DNA of 64,000 bases from Conchocele bisecta (lineage: Eukaryota > Mollusca > Bivalvia > Lucinida > Thyasiridae), in contig CM055266.1 in assembly GCA_029237695.1 (NCBI GenBank), positions 108,641,370 through 108,705,369 on the forward strand, read 5' to 3'. The notes beneath the pieces are model-generated. The model was given only the letters and a program-made list of their open reading frames with translations, did no database searches and had not been told where the DNA came from. Each line of letters starts with the position of its first letter. Position 1 is the first letter of the stretch. This document shows positions 1 through 12,400 of the stretch, one piece after another. The position numbers and the translations under genes were made by a program.

Positions 1-44
1 GGTCTTTCACGCCACACTGAAACTGAAAACCTGTGACTAGTATA

Positions 45-270
45 TGTGGCTGTGTCTGGAGAAATGGGTTTTGCGACCAGTGTAGATCCAGATCAGACTG
101 TGCATCCGCACAGTCTGATCAGGATCTGCACTGTTCGTCATTCCATCAATGAAAGAACGGTCATGCTTCTAACACGCAATAGACTGTTATCATACTATAC
201 GAGTGCTATTTGACTAAGAGCTACACTGGTCACAAATCCCATAAGCCCAATTTCTTCAGTCATAGCCACA
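45..270. mobile_element. R1 MITE copy
   Basis: R1 is a family of about 225-240 bp with terminal inverted repeats tgtggctgtgactggagaaa / its complement, then gaccagtgtag and ctacactggtc as second inverted pair. The interior reads gatcagcctgtgcatccgca and cattccatcaatgaaa. This copy is full length with diverged ends. Confidence 0.85.
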
Positions 271-351
271 AATGAGCCCTGCCCCTGCTCACTTGTTGAG
301 AATGACATAAACCTCATTCTCACCATTCCACTCCCCGTTATTTGAGCACAG

Positions 352-495
352 GTCCAGCTGCCAGACAAGATCGTGATCTACGAGCTGTACTCGGACGACG
401 CGGCCGATATGCACTATCGCGTCAAGGAGAAGATTAACCGCAAGTTCGAGTGTAACCTGCTCGTCGTCTGTTCACAGAACATCATACTGTGTCAG
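352..495 (+). CDS. IFT122: IFT122 exon a (first in window), 48 codons
   Basis: Acceptor ...gagcacag at 351 and donor cag|gtcagt at 496, phase 0 at both ends. Residues run [16 protein letters not shown] to NIILCQ, matching the IFT122 segment after the first propeller. The last 55 bases plus the donor are copied four times downstream (502-747). Confidence 0.95.
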
Positions 496-3400
496 GTCAG
501 TCAAGTTCGAGTGTAACATGTTTGTCGTCTGTTCACAGAACATCATACTGTGTCAGGTCAGACCAGTTCAAGTGTAACATGTTTGTCGTCTGTTCACAAG
601 AACATCATTCCATGTCAGGTTAGTCAAGTTCGAGTGTAACATGCTTGTCGTCTGTTCACAGAACATCGTACTGTGTCAGGTTAGTCCAGTTCGAGTGTAA
701 CATGCTCGTCGTCTGTTAACAAGAACATCATTCTGTCTCGGGTCAGTCACCAGGTCACATGATATGCACTGTTTTGATGCTCAAAATCATTAAGTTTTGG
801 GCTGAGGCTGAGCTGTGCTCAATCTCAGCCAATCAGACTGCTAGATTTTGATTACACATTTTCAGAACGTGAAATTGCTGTGTTGAACATTTTATTTTAA
901 TGACATGTGCTCAGAAAGGTTTATGATCATTGGTCCTGGTTTCTAGATCAGCAGACTGTTGGAGCGGGATGTGGGAACATCTTGCTTTTTTATGTGCCAA
1001 AACTATGTCATTTTGGAGTTTGTCAGAATCGTCATACCTAGAAGTACAAAATGAGTATGAAAAATATAAATGTACTGTTTTGTCATCACCTGCGAAACCA
1101 ACCATGATGGTTAAATCTTCTGAACAATTACTTTATTATCCCCTCGCCTATTGGCAAGAGGGAATACAGCATTAGTCCATGTACGTGCATACGTGTGTGT
1201 GTGTGTGTGTGTGTGTGCGTGTGTGTACTTGCATGCGTACATTTGTAACACCTTTGATTTTTCAATAACTTATGAACCGCTTCACCGATTTTGATATTAC
1301 AGTGAAATCGCGATGGCTCGAAATGCCACTGGCCTGCATATTTTGTTTGAGTGATCGCATCTTTCGAGCCATCGCATCTTGAGATTTTGGTATATTTGTC
1401 GTCTACTGTAACTGTCGGATTTAGGAAATAACGAAGCATAATAGAGTGTATCCATGTTTTAGATGATACAGTATTTATTCTCAGATTAAAGTTATCATGT
1501 GAAATTAAATAAACTATTTTTAAATGTATTCACAAAACTATCTTTATTTCAAATATTATCAAAGGAGAAAAGCTCCAGTATTTACTATAAATAGTGGCGC
1601 ACATAATTAATGTCGCAGGTGGTTGTGACGTCACTCGAAACAGTGGGGTATGGGCCCAGCTCAAACAATGTTATTATACTAGTGTAAACACTGATCAACT
1701 TACAGACTCCTGCAACTTGATATGGGTTTACTATTTCACTATATTATGCATCATGAATAGCTTTCGAGGATGAACATTTCAAGTCCTGTAGCCTATTTCA
1801 CCAACATTGCAAAGTATACTTATCTAGCAAAGTATACTTTGAGGGAGAAATTTTCAATTTAATGATAAATTTAATAATTTTTATTATACTGAATTTATTA
1901 CATTATCACAGCCATTTTGGCTGTGATAATGTAATAAATTCAGTATAATAATTCTGCATACTTTTAATCATCAAATATATGCAGTGGTTAGCTCTATATG
2001 AAATAATGCATTTCGGGAAAAATAAATGATTGCTCCCTCAAAGTATACTTTGCTAGAAAAGTATACTTTGCAATGTTGGTGAAATAGGCTACTGAACTGA
2101 TTGTGCAGGCTGATTTAATGCTGCACTGATCGCAAATTCAGTAGAGCAAATGTGTGTCTTTGTTTTGCATACAACCCACGTCTGACCGCCGAAGGTCAAT
2201 ATCACTGAGGACTTATGTTCACCTTGTTTGTAAGGCAAGTAAAATTTTGTTTCGTTTTTTTTTGGTTAACCGGCATGTACTGTTCGCCAGTCAATCAAGT
2301 AGACAATTACCGCCATGATCCTGATGAAACCTTTAGTCTAAATTATAATGACCATTTTCCGTGTTACAGGACAAGCGACTCCAGTGCTACTCGTTCTCGG
2401 GCGTGAAGGAGAAGGAGTGGGTCATGGAGTCCCTGATCCGCTACATCAAGGTCATCGGGGGACCCCCGGGTCGCGAAGGGCTCCTTGTGGGCCTCAAAAA
2501 TGGCCAGGTAACTCGATAGTGACGTTATAACCTAGCCCTGTGTATAAAATATTCTGATGTTGTTCCGTAATAACCCTAAATTTTCGGTCACAATTTATTC
2601 TCGGAAGCACAAATTGTGTCCAAATGTCTAGTGTTATTAAGGTCATCAAATTGTTTGATTGACTGAACCTGAGCAGCCAATGAAGCTGCTTGATTTGAAG
2701 TTGAATGATTCCTGTAGCCAATTTCATCAAAATTGCAAAGTATACTTATCTAGCAAAGTATACTTTGTCAGAGGGATTAATCATTTATTTTTCCCAAAAT
2801 GCATTATTTCATATTTGATGATTAAAAGTATGCAGAAGTATACTTTGCTAGATAAGTATACTTTGCAATGTTGGTGAAATAGGCTTCTGGTCATTCTGAA
2901 CACCTGCTTCCATTTTCATCCCAATTTCAGTTGTACTCATTCCACGAAATAAATCCCATCATATTTCATGATTGATTGATTTTAACCACCAAGAAATTAA
3001 CAGCTGAGTCACCCATTAATGTTCCCCACAGCATTGAAAGTGAGAAACTATTCATCTAAACATTTTACACAGATGATCGTAACTGTTTTCAACATCATTC
3101 GTCCAGCACAATCTCTACTAGCGTATGATGGAGGATGGAATGGTATCTCTTTCTCAAAGGTACTCGGTCATGTATATGCGTTGAAAGTGATGAAACAAAT
3201 TAAAGAAAAAATAGCGCAAGTCACCTGGATAAAAATTTGTTGATTGATAAAAAAATGGTGAAAAATAACTTTTGATGCAACGCTATTTATATTTCAGTAT
3301 AATACACATGTTTTTCAATTAATTGTTACTAATTTACTGTATTTAAATTAATTTCACTTTTTCCTTACTTGTACATGTAAGGCGAAAATGCCAAATTATG

Positions 3401-6400
3401 CCAACCCTAATTATCTCCCCTGCATATCACATGTTTTTGGAAAGTTCATCAAATACAATTGTGCAATTGATTAATGCCTTGCCTGATAAACTTCATATCA
3501 AAACACACTGGCCAGTAGCCGATTTCACCAAAATTGCTAAACATAGTTATCTACTTTTTTAATAGCTAAGTATACTTTGAGGGAGTAATCATTTATTTTT
3601 CCCAAAATGCATTATTTCATGTAGAACTAACGACTGCATATATTAGATGATTAAAAGTATGCAGAATTATTATACTGTATTCAGTATAATAATAATAAAA
3701 AAAAAAAAAAATTATCTTTAAATTGAAAATTTCTCCCTCAAAGTGTAAGATAAGTTTACTTTACAATTTTGGTGGAATGGTATTCTCTATATACTGGCAT
3801 ATGTTACAGATCATGAAGCTGTTTGTGGACAACGCATTCCCAATCGTGCTACTGAAGCAGGCGACGTCAGTTCGCTGCCTCGACATGAGTTCCAGTCGCA
3901 CGAAGCTCGCCGTCGTCGATGAACACAACACCTGCCTCGTGTACGACATCAATACCAAGGAGTTGCTCTTCCAGGTAATCACTTTACCAAGGTACCCAGG
4001 GCGCCGTTTCACTAAACTTCGTACAGTGAAACCTCTCTAAACCTGTAACACACTGTGTGGGTTTCATTGTCACTTATCTCCGCTGGTAATATCTGTTCGT
4101 GATCGCAACGGATCAACACTTGTCTTGGAGGTTCCACTGTACTACTAAATGTTTGTAAGTGCAAAATTATGATGGTCTGTAAATTTCACATTAACAATGT
4201 GTTCATGTAAACAATTATTGGATTTACATTTATTGAGCATAGGCTGCATGCATCAATTGAAATTTCCAGACTATCCTAAATTTGCACTTACAGACATTTT
4301 AGTCGTACAAAGTTTAGTGAAACGTCTCCCAGGTATCTGGATTTGACAATGTTAATTCGGCCTAAAATGGCATGGGGTGTTGATAGGCCGTTAAACAGCA
4401 TTAAATAAATAAATAAATTTCTGACTATTCCATACATTAGAAAAGGTGGCATTTCTTTTGTTTACACATTAAAATTATTAGCATAAACCATACCCCATCC
4501 ACACTGGCTTAATTAACCATTATTAGACTTATTCCATGAAATGGCAGATGTCATGTTTAGGTTGTGTAGTTTGGAATGATATATATCTGTTTGCCTTCAA
4601 TTCAGCGTGAACTTGTCTGTGATGAACATGATAGCATCCAGACCGAAGTCTTGACCCAAATTGTCCTCAACACATTCTGCAACGGCAAGTCAAAGGCATG
4701 TGTGACACAACACACGTTTTGTTATATAGTTTAGTTTGTTAGTTTTATATTATTGACTGTTTTTAGTGTTTCTGCTCAATGTGTTTGGTCAGTAATAACT
4801 GTTTTTCACTTTCCTTCATATAAGACACGCTATGCAGTTTTGTACCTTCGGACATCTGCGTAATTTCATATGTTTACAAAATGTACAATATTTTTCTTAA
4901 ATAAAGCCAAAAGTTGACAAAATGTTCAGAGTACATGCGGATATACCGCATGTACTCTGAAAATATTGTCAACTTGTGACGCCATTTATGATAAATATTG
5001 TAAGTTTTGTAAACGTATGTCATGAAATTACGCAGATGTCCGAAGGTACAAAATCACATGGCTTGTCTCATATTTGGTTGCATGTTTCCTGTTTTGTTTC
5101 TAAACTCTGAAGTTATCATATGATTCTTGACCGTCATTGCAAAAACCAATGAAAACAACTTGTATAGAAATGATTTTGAGTGATTTTCTGAAGTATTTAT
5201 GTAAGTCTTAATGCAACAGGCCATTTTCAGATGCATTGTGTTTCCTACTTTCAAGATTAATCTGTTTGTTGCCAGCAAGTTCATTTATTTGTCACATTGC
5301 CATTGCATTTCCATAAGTCTTGTGTTTGTACAATCAATTTATTCTTTGTTTCTAAATTAATTCAGCAATTCAGCTGATATGTTACTAAATGGTATACAGT
5401 CGAACTTCGATGGGTCGAACAGCCTGCGGGGTTAAGTTTTAGTTCGACCCATCCGTTGTTCGACCCATCGGGATTTTCTACTGTAACCATTACAGATCGA
5501 CGAGTTGGTCAGTGTACTAAGTGAAACAAGTCGTCATTACACGTCGTTTCATATAAATGCGCTTACATTTGCATTTACGGTTGATTGTCACAGTCGTTTA
5601 TTAACAGAAACAGGCTTAATAAAATAAAGAAAGCGGCAAACTCATGTGTGTTTTTATTTACATAGCCATTATACAGCAATAGAACATGAGAACAACAGAA
5701 AATGATTACGAAATACAATTGGCGGACTTGATTGCCCCGTCCGATACGATCATGCCCAGTCGCCCCATCACTACTTCGGACCCGGAACCACATTCACTGC
5801 ATATCATAATTTACTATCACATGGAACCCAGTACAAGTTATACATGAAAGTTATACACGTCCGGTATTGAAGAAGTCTGTTATCTCGCCTTGCTTCGTAG
5901 TCTTCCGCTTCACCTGCTTATATGGCGAATAAATCGGATGACACATCACACTCATTACTGATCATAGTAAAAACAGTTCATGTTGATTTACAACTTAAAA
6001 GGCCAGATGCTTGGGTCATTAATTAAAACTGAGCGATATTTAATTCCACATGTCCCATAAATTACCACTTTAATTAACTAACAACTTCGCCGACATTGGT
6101 CAATGCATAATTACCACGTATGCTGGTCACGACTGCAGTTATTGTATACGCTCAAATGACCACTTGAGATTTGTTTGACAACCGGTTAACAATAGGTGTG
6201 AAAGTCAATCAACTAGTCTGGAGACAATCGTCTGAAAATGTTTGAGTTTGTGTGGTGTTTATAGTGGATTTATACACGACCGGGCGTGACAGCGATTCGA
6301 GGCATTGAGGGCTGTTCGACTTTCACAAGTTCGACCTATACCGGGTAGTTTTAACGTATTTATATAGGAATTCTGCCAGGACCTAAAGGCTAGTTCGAGG

Positions 6401-9400
6401 CAAGCATGGCTGACGAGTTTACCAGGGTTCGACCCATCGAAGTTCGACTGTATTTGTGTTACCTATTTTGTATGGTTTATTACATGGAAAGAAAGAGGCT
6501 TTACCTTGGTTACCCATACTGCCTTTCCCAACCACAAAGCTGTAAGGGAGACAAGTTTGAACATCCTATTTGAATTATTTTGCTCACATACTCAGCAGTA
6601 ATATATCAGCTTATAATGTGACTGGAGAAATGGGGCTTATGGGATGTGTAACCAGTGTAGCTCCTGATCAAATAGCACACTCCGTAGCCTGATAGTGATC
6701 TATATTGTTTGAAACGGATGTACAGGCTGATCTGGATCTACACTGTTCACAAAGTCCATAAGCCCCGTTTCTCTAGCCACAGCAACATATGCAAGCAGTT
6801 AGCAACATGAATGAAGCTTTCAAACATAACCTTCGTTACTTAACCAATCGGGGATGGACTGTGGTCTAGTGATTACTACACTGGGGGCCGTTTCACTAAA
6901 CTTTGTATGACTGAAATGTTCGTAAGTGCAGATTTAGGATCGTCTGTAGTTTTCAATTGATGGATTTAAATGTATTGAGCATAGGCTGCATATGCAGCAT
7001 ATGCTCAATAAATGTAAATCCAATAATCGTTTACAAAAACACATTGTTAATGAGAAATTGACAGACTATCATAATTTTGCACTTGTGAACATTTTGATCG
7101 TACAAAGTTTAGTGAAACGGCCCCCTGGACTACAATACCTATTCACTTTTTGTCGCGCCCGCTTGCGGAAAGCGCGATATAGTCGGCACTTTGGCGTACG
7201 TACGTACGTACGTAAGTACGTACGTACGTACGTACGTGTGTCCGGTTAAAGTTTTTGGTTAAGTTGTTTGGTTAAGTTTTTTGGTTAAAGTTTTTGGTTA
7301 AGTTTTTTGGTTAAGTTTTTTGGTTAAAGTTTTTCGTTAAAGTTTTTCGTTATACTATATCTCTGCAACTGCTTTGCCCATTACAGTCAAACCTGTCTTA
7401 AGCAGCCACCCAATGGAAGTGACAAAACTGGCTGCTTAACAGAGGTGACCTCTTAATAGAGGGTTGTGTATTCAGGTACATTTCAGGTAAATTTTGAAAA
7501 TTGAAATGAAGATAAAGATAACATAGACATGTATGTTAACATAATACAAATGTAATAAATAATATTAATGATAAATTTAGAAATTATAGTACCATATGAC
7601 TAAATATCAATATAAATGTGTATCTTTATATTTATTTAATATTTTCAAAATTGAACCTGAACATGTAATGAGTTGATTTCTTAACAAGTAACAAATATTT
7701 AGTTGAATTATATCAACAAATAAAAACACGAATGTTCACGTTTTTGTTATTTTACAGCCTACTGCAACTGCTAATCTGCAAGACTTATATTGTAGACAAC
7801 TTATTGTACTAGATAATAGGGCATAATGTGGTATAATCGGAAATGGTGTGGAATAAGTTATGCAATTTTTTTTTATTTTATTTTTTTTTGTCGGGTATTG
7901 GTCAAGTCGAATTTGGATTAATTTCCAGTCGTGTATGTAAATAATGCATAGGCGATATCAGCAAAAGCAGTCAATAAGTGCGACATTCGGCTCATATTCG
8001 ACATATGAGGTCATTTGCTTAAATTATATTTGAGCCGGCTACACTCGGTCCTGGGCAATACACACCAATTATATCAGCTATTCGTGTTTTGTCAATTTGG
8101 TAATTGGCAATGGGCTGTTCCTTTTTACAACATTTGTTTCGGTAACCTATAGAAATTACGAATCGACGGACAAGGGTTCAAGAACCCGGATGCGATTGGC
8201 TGTTCTTTCAATAATGCGCCGACAGTTCGGGCAATACAATTTGCACCTGTGAAACATACCCTCTCAATATCGCAGACGCGGCGACGTGTTTGGTGTTTTA
8301 ATTACCCGCATTGACTGCTGACATCATTGTTAATTCGCGCTTCGGTAACGACCGCCGCAGGGTACATTGAAATCGGGATTAGCGGTGACCGTTTAATGAA
8401 ATTGGATCACTGTTTGGGACGATAATTAATGACCGCTGGCCGCGTTAGACGAGTGACCGTTGAATGAAAGCGTTTTATATAGCAAAAATGCGCGGGGGGA
8501 ATTTGAAGTGGCCGCTTAACGGCGGTGACCGCTGATTAAAGGTGACCGCCCGAGCAGGTTCGACTGTATCTTGAAACTTCACATGGGTGTTTATCATCAT
8601 CTATATTTTCATTCTACCCCCCTCCCGTGCGGCCCCTGTGCCCAATGTCAAGGTCAAATTACTTTGAAGTTTTTGGTTATGTTTTTTGGTTAAAGTTTTT
8701 GGTTAATGTTTTTTGTTATACTATATCTCTGCAACTGCTTTGCCCATTATCTTGAAACTTCATATGGGTGTTTATCATCATCTATATTTTCATTCTACCC
8801 CCCTCCTGTGCGGCCCCTGTGCCCAATGTCAAGGTCAAATTACTTTGAAGTTTTTGGTTAAGTTCTTTGGTTAAAGTTTTTGGTTAAGTTTTTTGGTTAA
8901 GTTTTTTGGTTAAAGTTTTTGGTTTAAGTTTTTTGTTATACTATATCTCTTCAACTGCTTTGCCCATTACCTTGAAACTTCACATGGGTGTTTATCATCA
9001 TCTATATTTTCATTCTACCCCCCTCCTGTGTGGCCCATGTGCCCAATGTCAAGGTCAAATTACTTTGAAGTTTTTGGTTAAGTTCTTTGGTTAAAGTTTT
9101 TTGGTTAAAGTTTTTTGTTATATTATATCTCTGCAACTGCTTTGCCCATTACCTTGAAACTTCACATGGGTGTTTATCATCAGCTATATTTTCATTCTAC
9201 CCCCTCCCGTGCGGCCCCTGTGCCCAATGTCAAGGTCAAATTACTTTGAAGTTTTTGGTTAAGTTCTTTGGTTAAAGTTTTTGGTTAAGTTTTTTGGTTA
9301 AAGTTTTTTGGTTAAAGTTTTTTGTTATACTATTTCTCTATTTCTCTGCAACTGCTTTGCCCATTACCTTGAAACTTCACATGGGTGTTTATCATCATCT

Positions 9401-12400
9401 ATATTTTCATTCTACCCCCCTTCCATGCGGCCCCTGTGCCCAATGTCAAGGTCAAATTACTTTGAAGTATTTGGTGAAGTTTTTCGGTTAAAGTTTTTGG
9501 TTAAATTTTTTGGTTAAGTTTTTTGGTTAAAGTTTTTGGTTAAGCTTTTTGGTTAAGTTTTTTGTTATACTATATCTTTTTTTTTAGTGTCCATGCCTCG
9601 CCACAAGGCGCGACATGCAGGCCGCGGCCATCTAGTTCTTAACCAATTGCCTATCCGGTATTGTTTACAACAATACCAGTTACAATGAGTGATGTTATGT
9701 ACCTATACACAGGAGCCGAATGCGAACAGCGTGGCGTGGAACACCCATTATGAGGACATGTTGTGTTTCTCCGGCAACGGTCTACTCAACATCAAGGCGA
9801 GCAACTTCCCTGTACACAAGCAGAAACTACAGGTAATACACGCAGACGGCTCCCGTTCGATGAAAAAAGCCTCTAAGGGCTTTGTTCATCAAACGGGCGC
9901 CGTATGCGTGTTCTCATGTTCTCAATGCAGATTTTGATTTGATCATCATTTGTAGTCATACAGTCGATAGACTGATAAAAACTGTTCTTCAAAGACTGGG
10001 ATGGGCTGTGATCTTGGGGATATGGCTTTGGACTTCAACACTGGAGGTTGCCACTTCAATCCTCGCCCTAGCCTTGAAAAATTCTTACATAGTATTTCCA
10101 TCTCACTGGTCTGTCGGATGAGACTTTAAACTGTGGTCCCGTCTTATTAGCTGTTGCTGAGAAGTTAAAACCATTCATTTTTTCTTCAAAGACATAAACA
10201 CCAGGGGCCCGTTTCACTAAACTTTGTACGACTAAAATATTCGTAAGTGCAAATTTAGGATCGTCTGGAAATTTCAAGCGATGGATTTACATTTATTGAG
10301 CATAGGCTGCAGATGCAGCCTATGCTCAATAAATGTAAATCTAACAATTGTTTACAAGAAGACATTGTGAATGTGAAATGTATAGAATCATAATTTTGCA
10401 CTTACGACCATTTTAGTCGTACAAAGTTTAGTGAAACGGCCCCCTGATTGACTGAATAGCAACCAGTGTAGACTCAGATCAGACTGCGCAGACGTGCAAG
10501 TTGATTTGGGGATACGCTTGTTACACATATTGTGGTCAACATTAGGCTCCTTAAGGAACAAGTATGCTTTCTTGAGCCGTGTTGGTTTTGATTTCTGATA
10601 AATACAGACATTTTCCACCTGTCCAGTAACGCCTAATCATGTACATTGTAGCTGTTTATTACACTGTGTCACGTGTCGTGCCACTCGACCTGTAAAAGTA
10701 ACGTGTTGTTTATTATAGTTTCACTATTGAAAGGGCCAGCCAGTTTTGACTTACAAGTGAGACACTAATCTCTGAGCAACAGTACTTCCCAATTTCTGTG
10801 GTGGGTGGCAGATGGGAGCATGAGATGGGTATTTTAATGATCGGGAATCATCCTTACCGGTATCCCGGTAAATGTTCCGTTCTGATTTTGGGATTTTTTT
10901 TACAAATGCAGCAGGTTACATTTAAATGACCTTAGCTGTTGACGGGCCCGGTTGCTCAAAGCTTCTGTTAGCTTAACAGACTGTTAAATCCTTAGCATTG
11001 CTAAGGATTTAACAGTATGTTAAGCTAACAGAGGTTTTGAGCAACTGGGCCCAGGCCGTTAAACACCAATAAATCAAATCCCAGTTCCTGTCATATATGC
11101 CAGCCATCAGGAAGACAGGCATTTATTTAACTATTTGGCGGCTCACCAACCGGCCATATCAGCCCGAGTGGAGGCTCGAACCTTTTTCCTCCCAGTTTTG
11201 AGGTGAATACCTTATCCACTAGCCCACACCAACTGGTGTATATGACCTTTCTGTTGAACAAATGTAAAGCCCCAATCAATCAATCATGCACTGTACCATG
11301 TTATGTGTCTTTCAGGGGTTCGTGGTTGGGTTCAGCGGTTCGAAGATCTTCTGTCTGCACATCTATTCGATGTCGGCAGTGGACGTGCCCCAGTCGGCCC
11401 CCATGTTCCAGTACCTCGAGAAGAAGCTCTTCAAGTAGGTCACATGACACTTGCTAGTCTATGAATACGTGTCACATGGCACATGAACAATGAACATGGT
11501 TCACATGGCACATGCTAGTCACATGGCATACACTAGTTCAGTCATTTCAGCACCATTCAGGGGTGGTAGTGGAGAGGGTCATTGGGATTGGCAGAGTAAG
11601 ATAACAGAAATTAAAATTTGTCAATAAAAGTTATCAATAAATAAAAAGGAATGGTGACTTAAAGCAGAAGTAAACAATATAATATGAAAATAACAACCAT
11701 TAAAATGCCATTAACATGGGTTAACAGACCCATCATCCTCCCTCCCCTCCATATGCATAATTCATCCCTCACATGTGTTCCAGAGATGCGTACCAGGTGG
11801 CGTGCCTTGGGGTGACAGACGGGGACTGGGAGACCCTGGCCCATGAGGCTCTGGAGGGGCTCGACTTCGACACCGCCAAGAAGGCCTTCATCCGCATCCG
11901 AGACCTCCGATACTTGGAGCTTATACACAATATAGAGGTGAGTGGCATTCATTACATACACAATGTACCGTGGGTGGTGGTCGGGCGAATGAGACGGCGT
12001 AAATTAACGGTATGGGTTCCTCCTTATAGGAATCACGATTTTCCTGGTTTGGCCCTCGGGTACGTTTTTATCTTTGGCTCTTTAGTTACCTGGGAGTTGA
12101 ATTGGGTTATTGCCCATTATAAAAGTAGTAAGATTATTACTGATCCTACTGCTTTTGGGAGGGGCCAAGTGATTCTGGTGTGGCGAGGACCTGGCATCAG
12201 ATCAGGATTATTCTGATTTCAGGGCTGAATATATAGTTTTGTTATTGTAAATATTCAGTTCTGATTTTGGGATTTTCCCCCCATTTGTGCATGTACTTGA
12301 ACATGTACATGTACTTGTACAGGTAATATAGGATTTAGTACTAAACCCATTGACCCGGCCTTAAATGACCTTAGCTGTTGATAGGCCATTAAACCCCAAC

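Noticed and set aside
1128..1439. Minus-strand frame with THTHTH run, and similar CVCVCV frames at 20316-20546
   Set aside because: Products of TG/CA microsatellites.
3723..3809. ATG upstream of exon c as a start
   Set aside because: It lies in R2 MITE sequence before a clear splice acceptor.
11118..11232. Functional tRNA gene on the minus strand
   Set aside because: A and B box-like motifs are present, but no cloverleaf with paired acceptor ends was found; more likely a SINE head.
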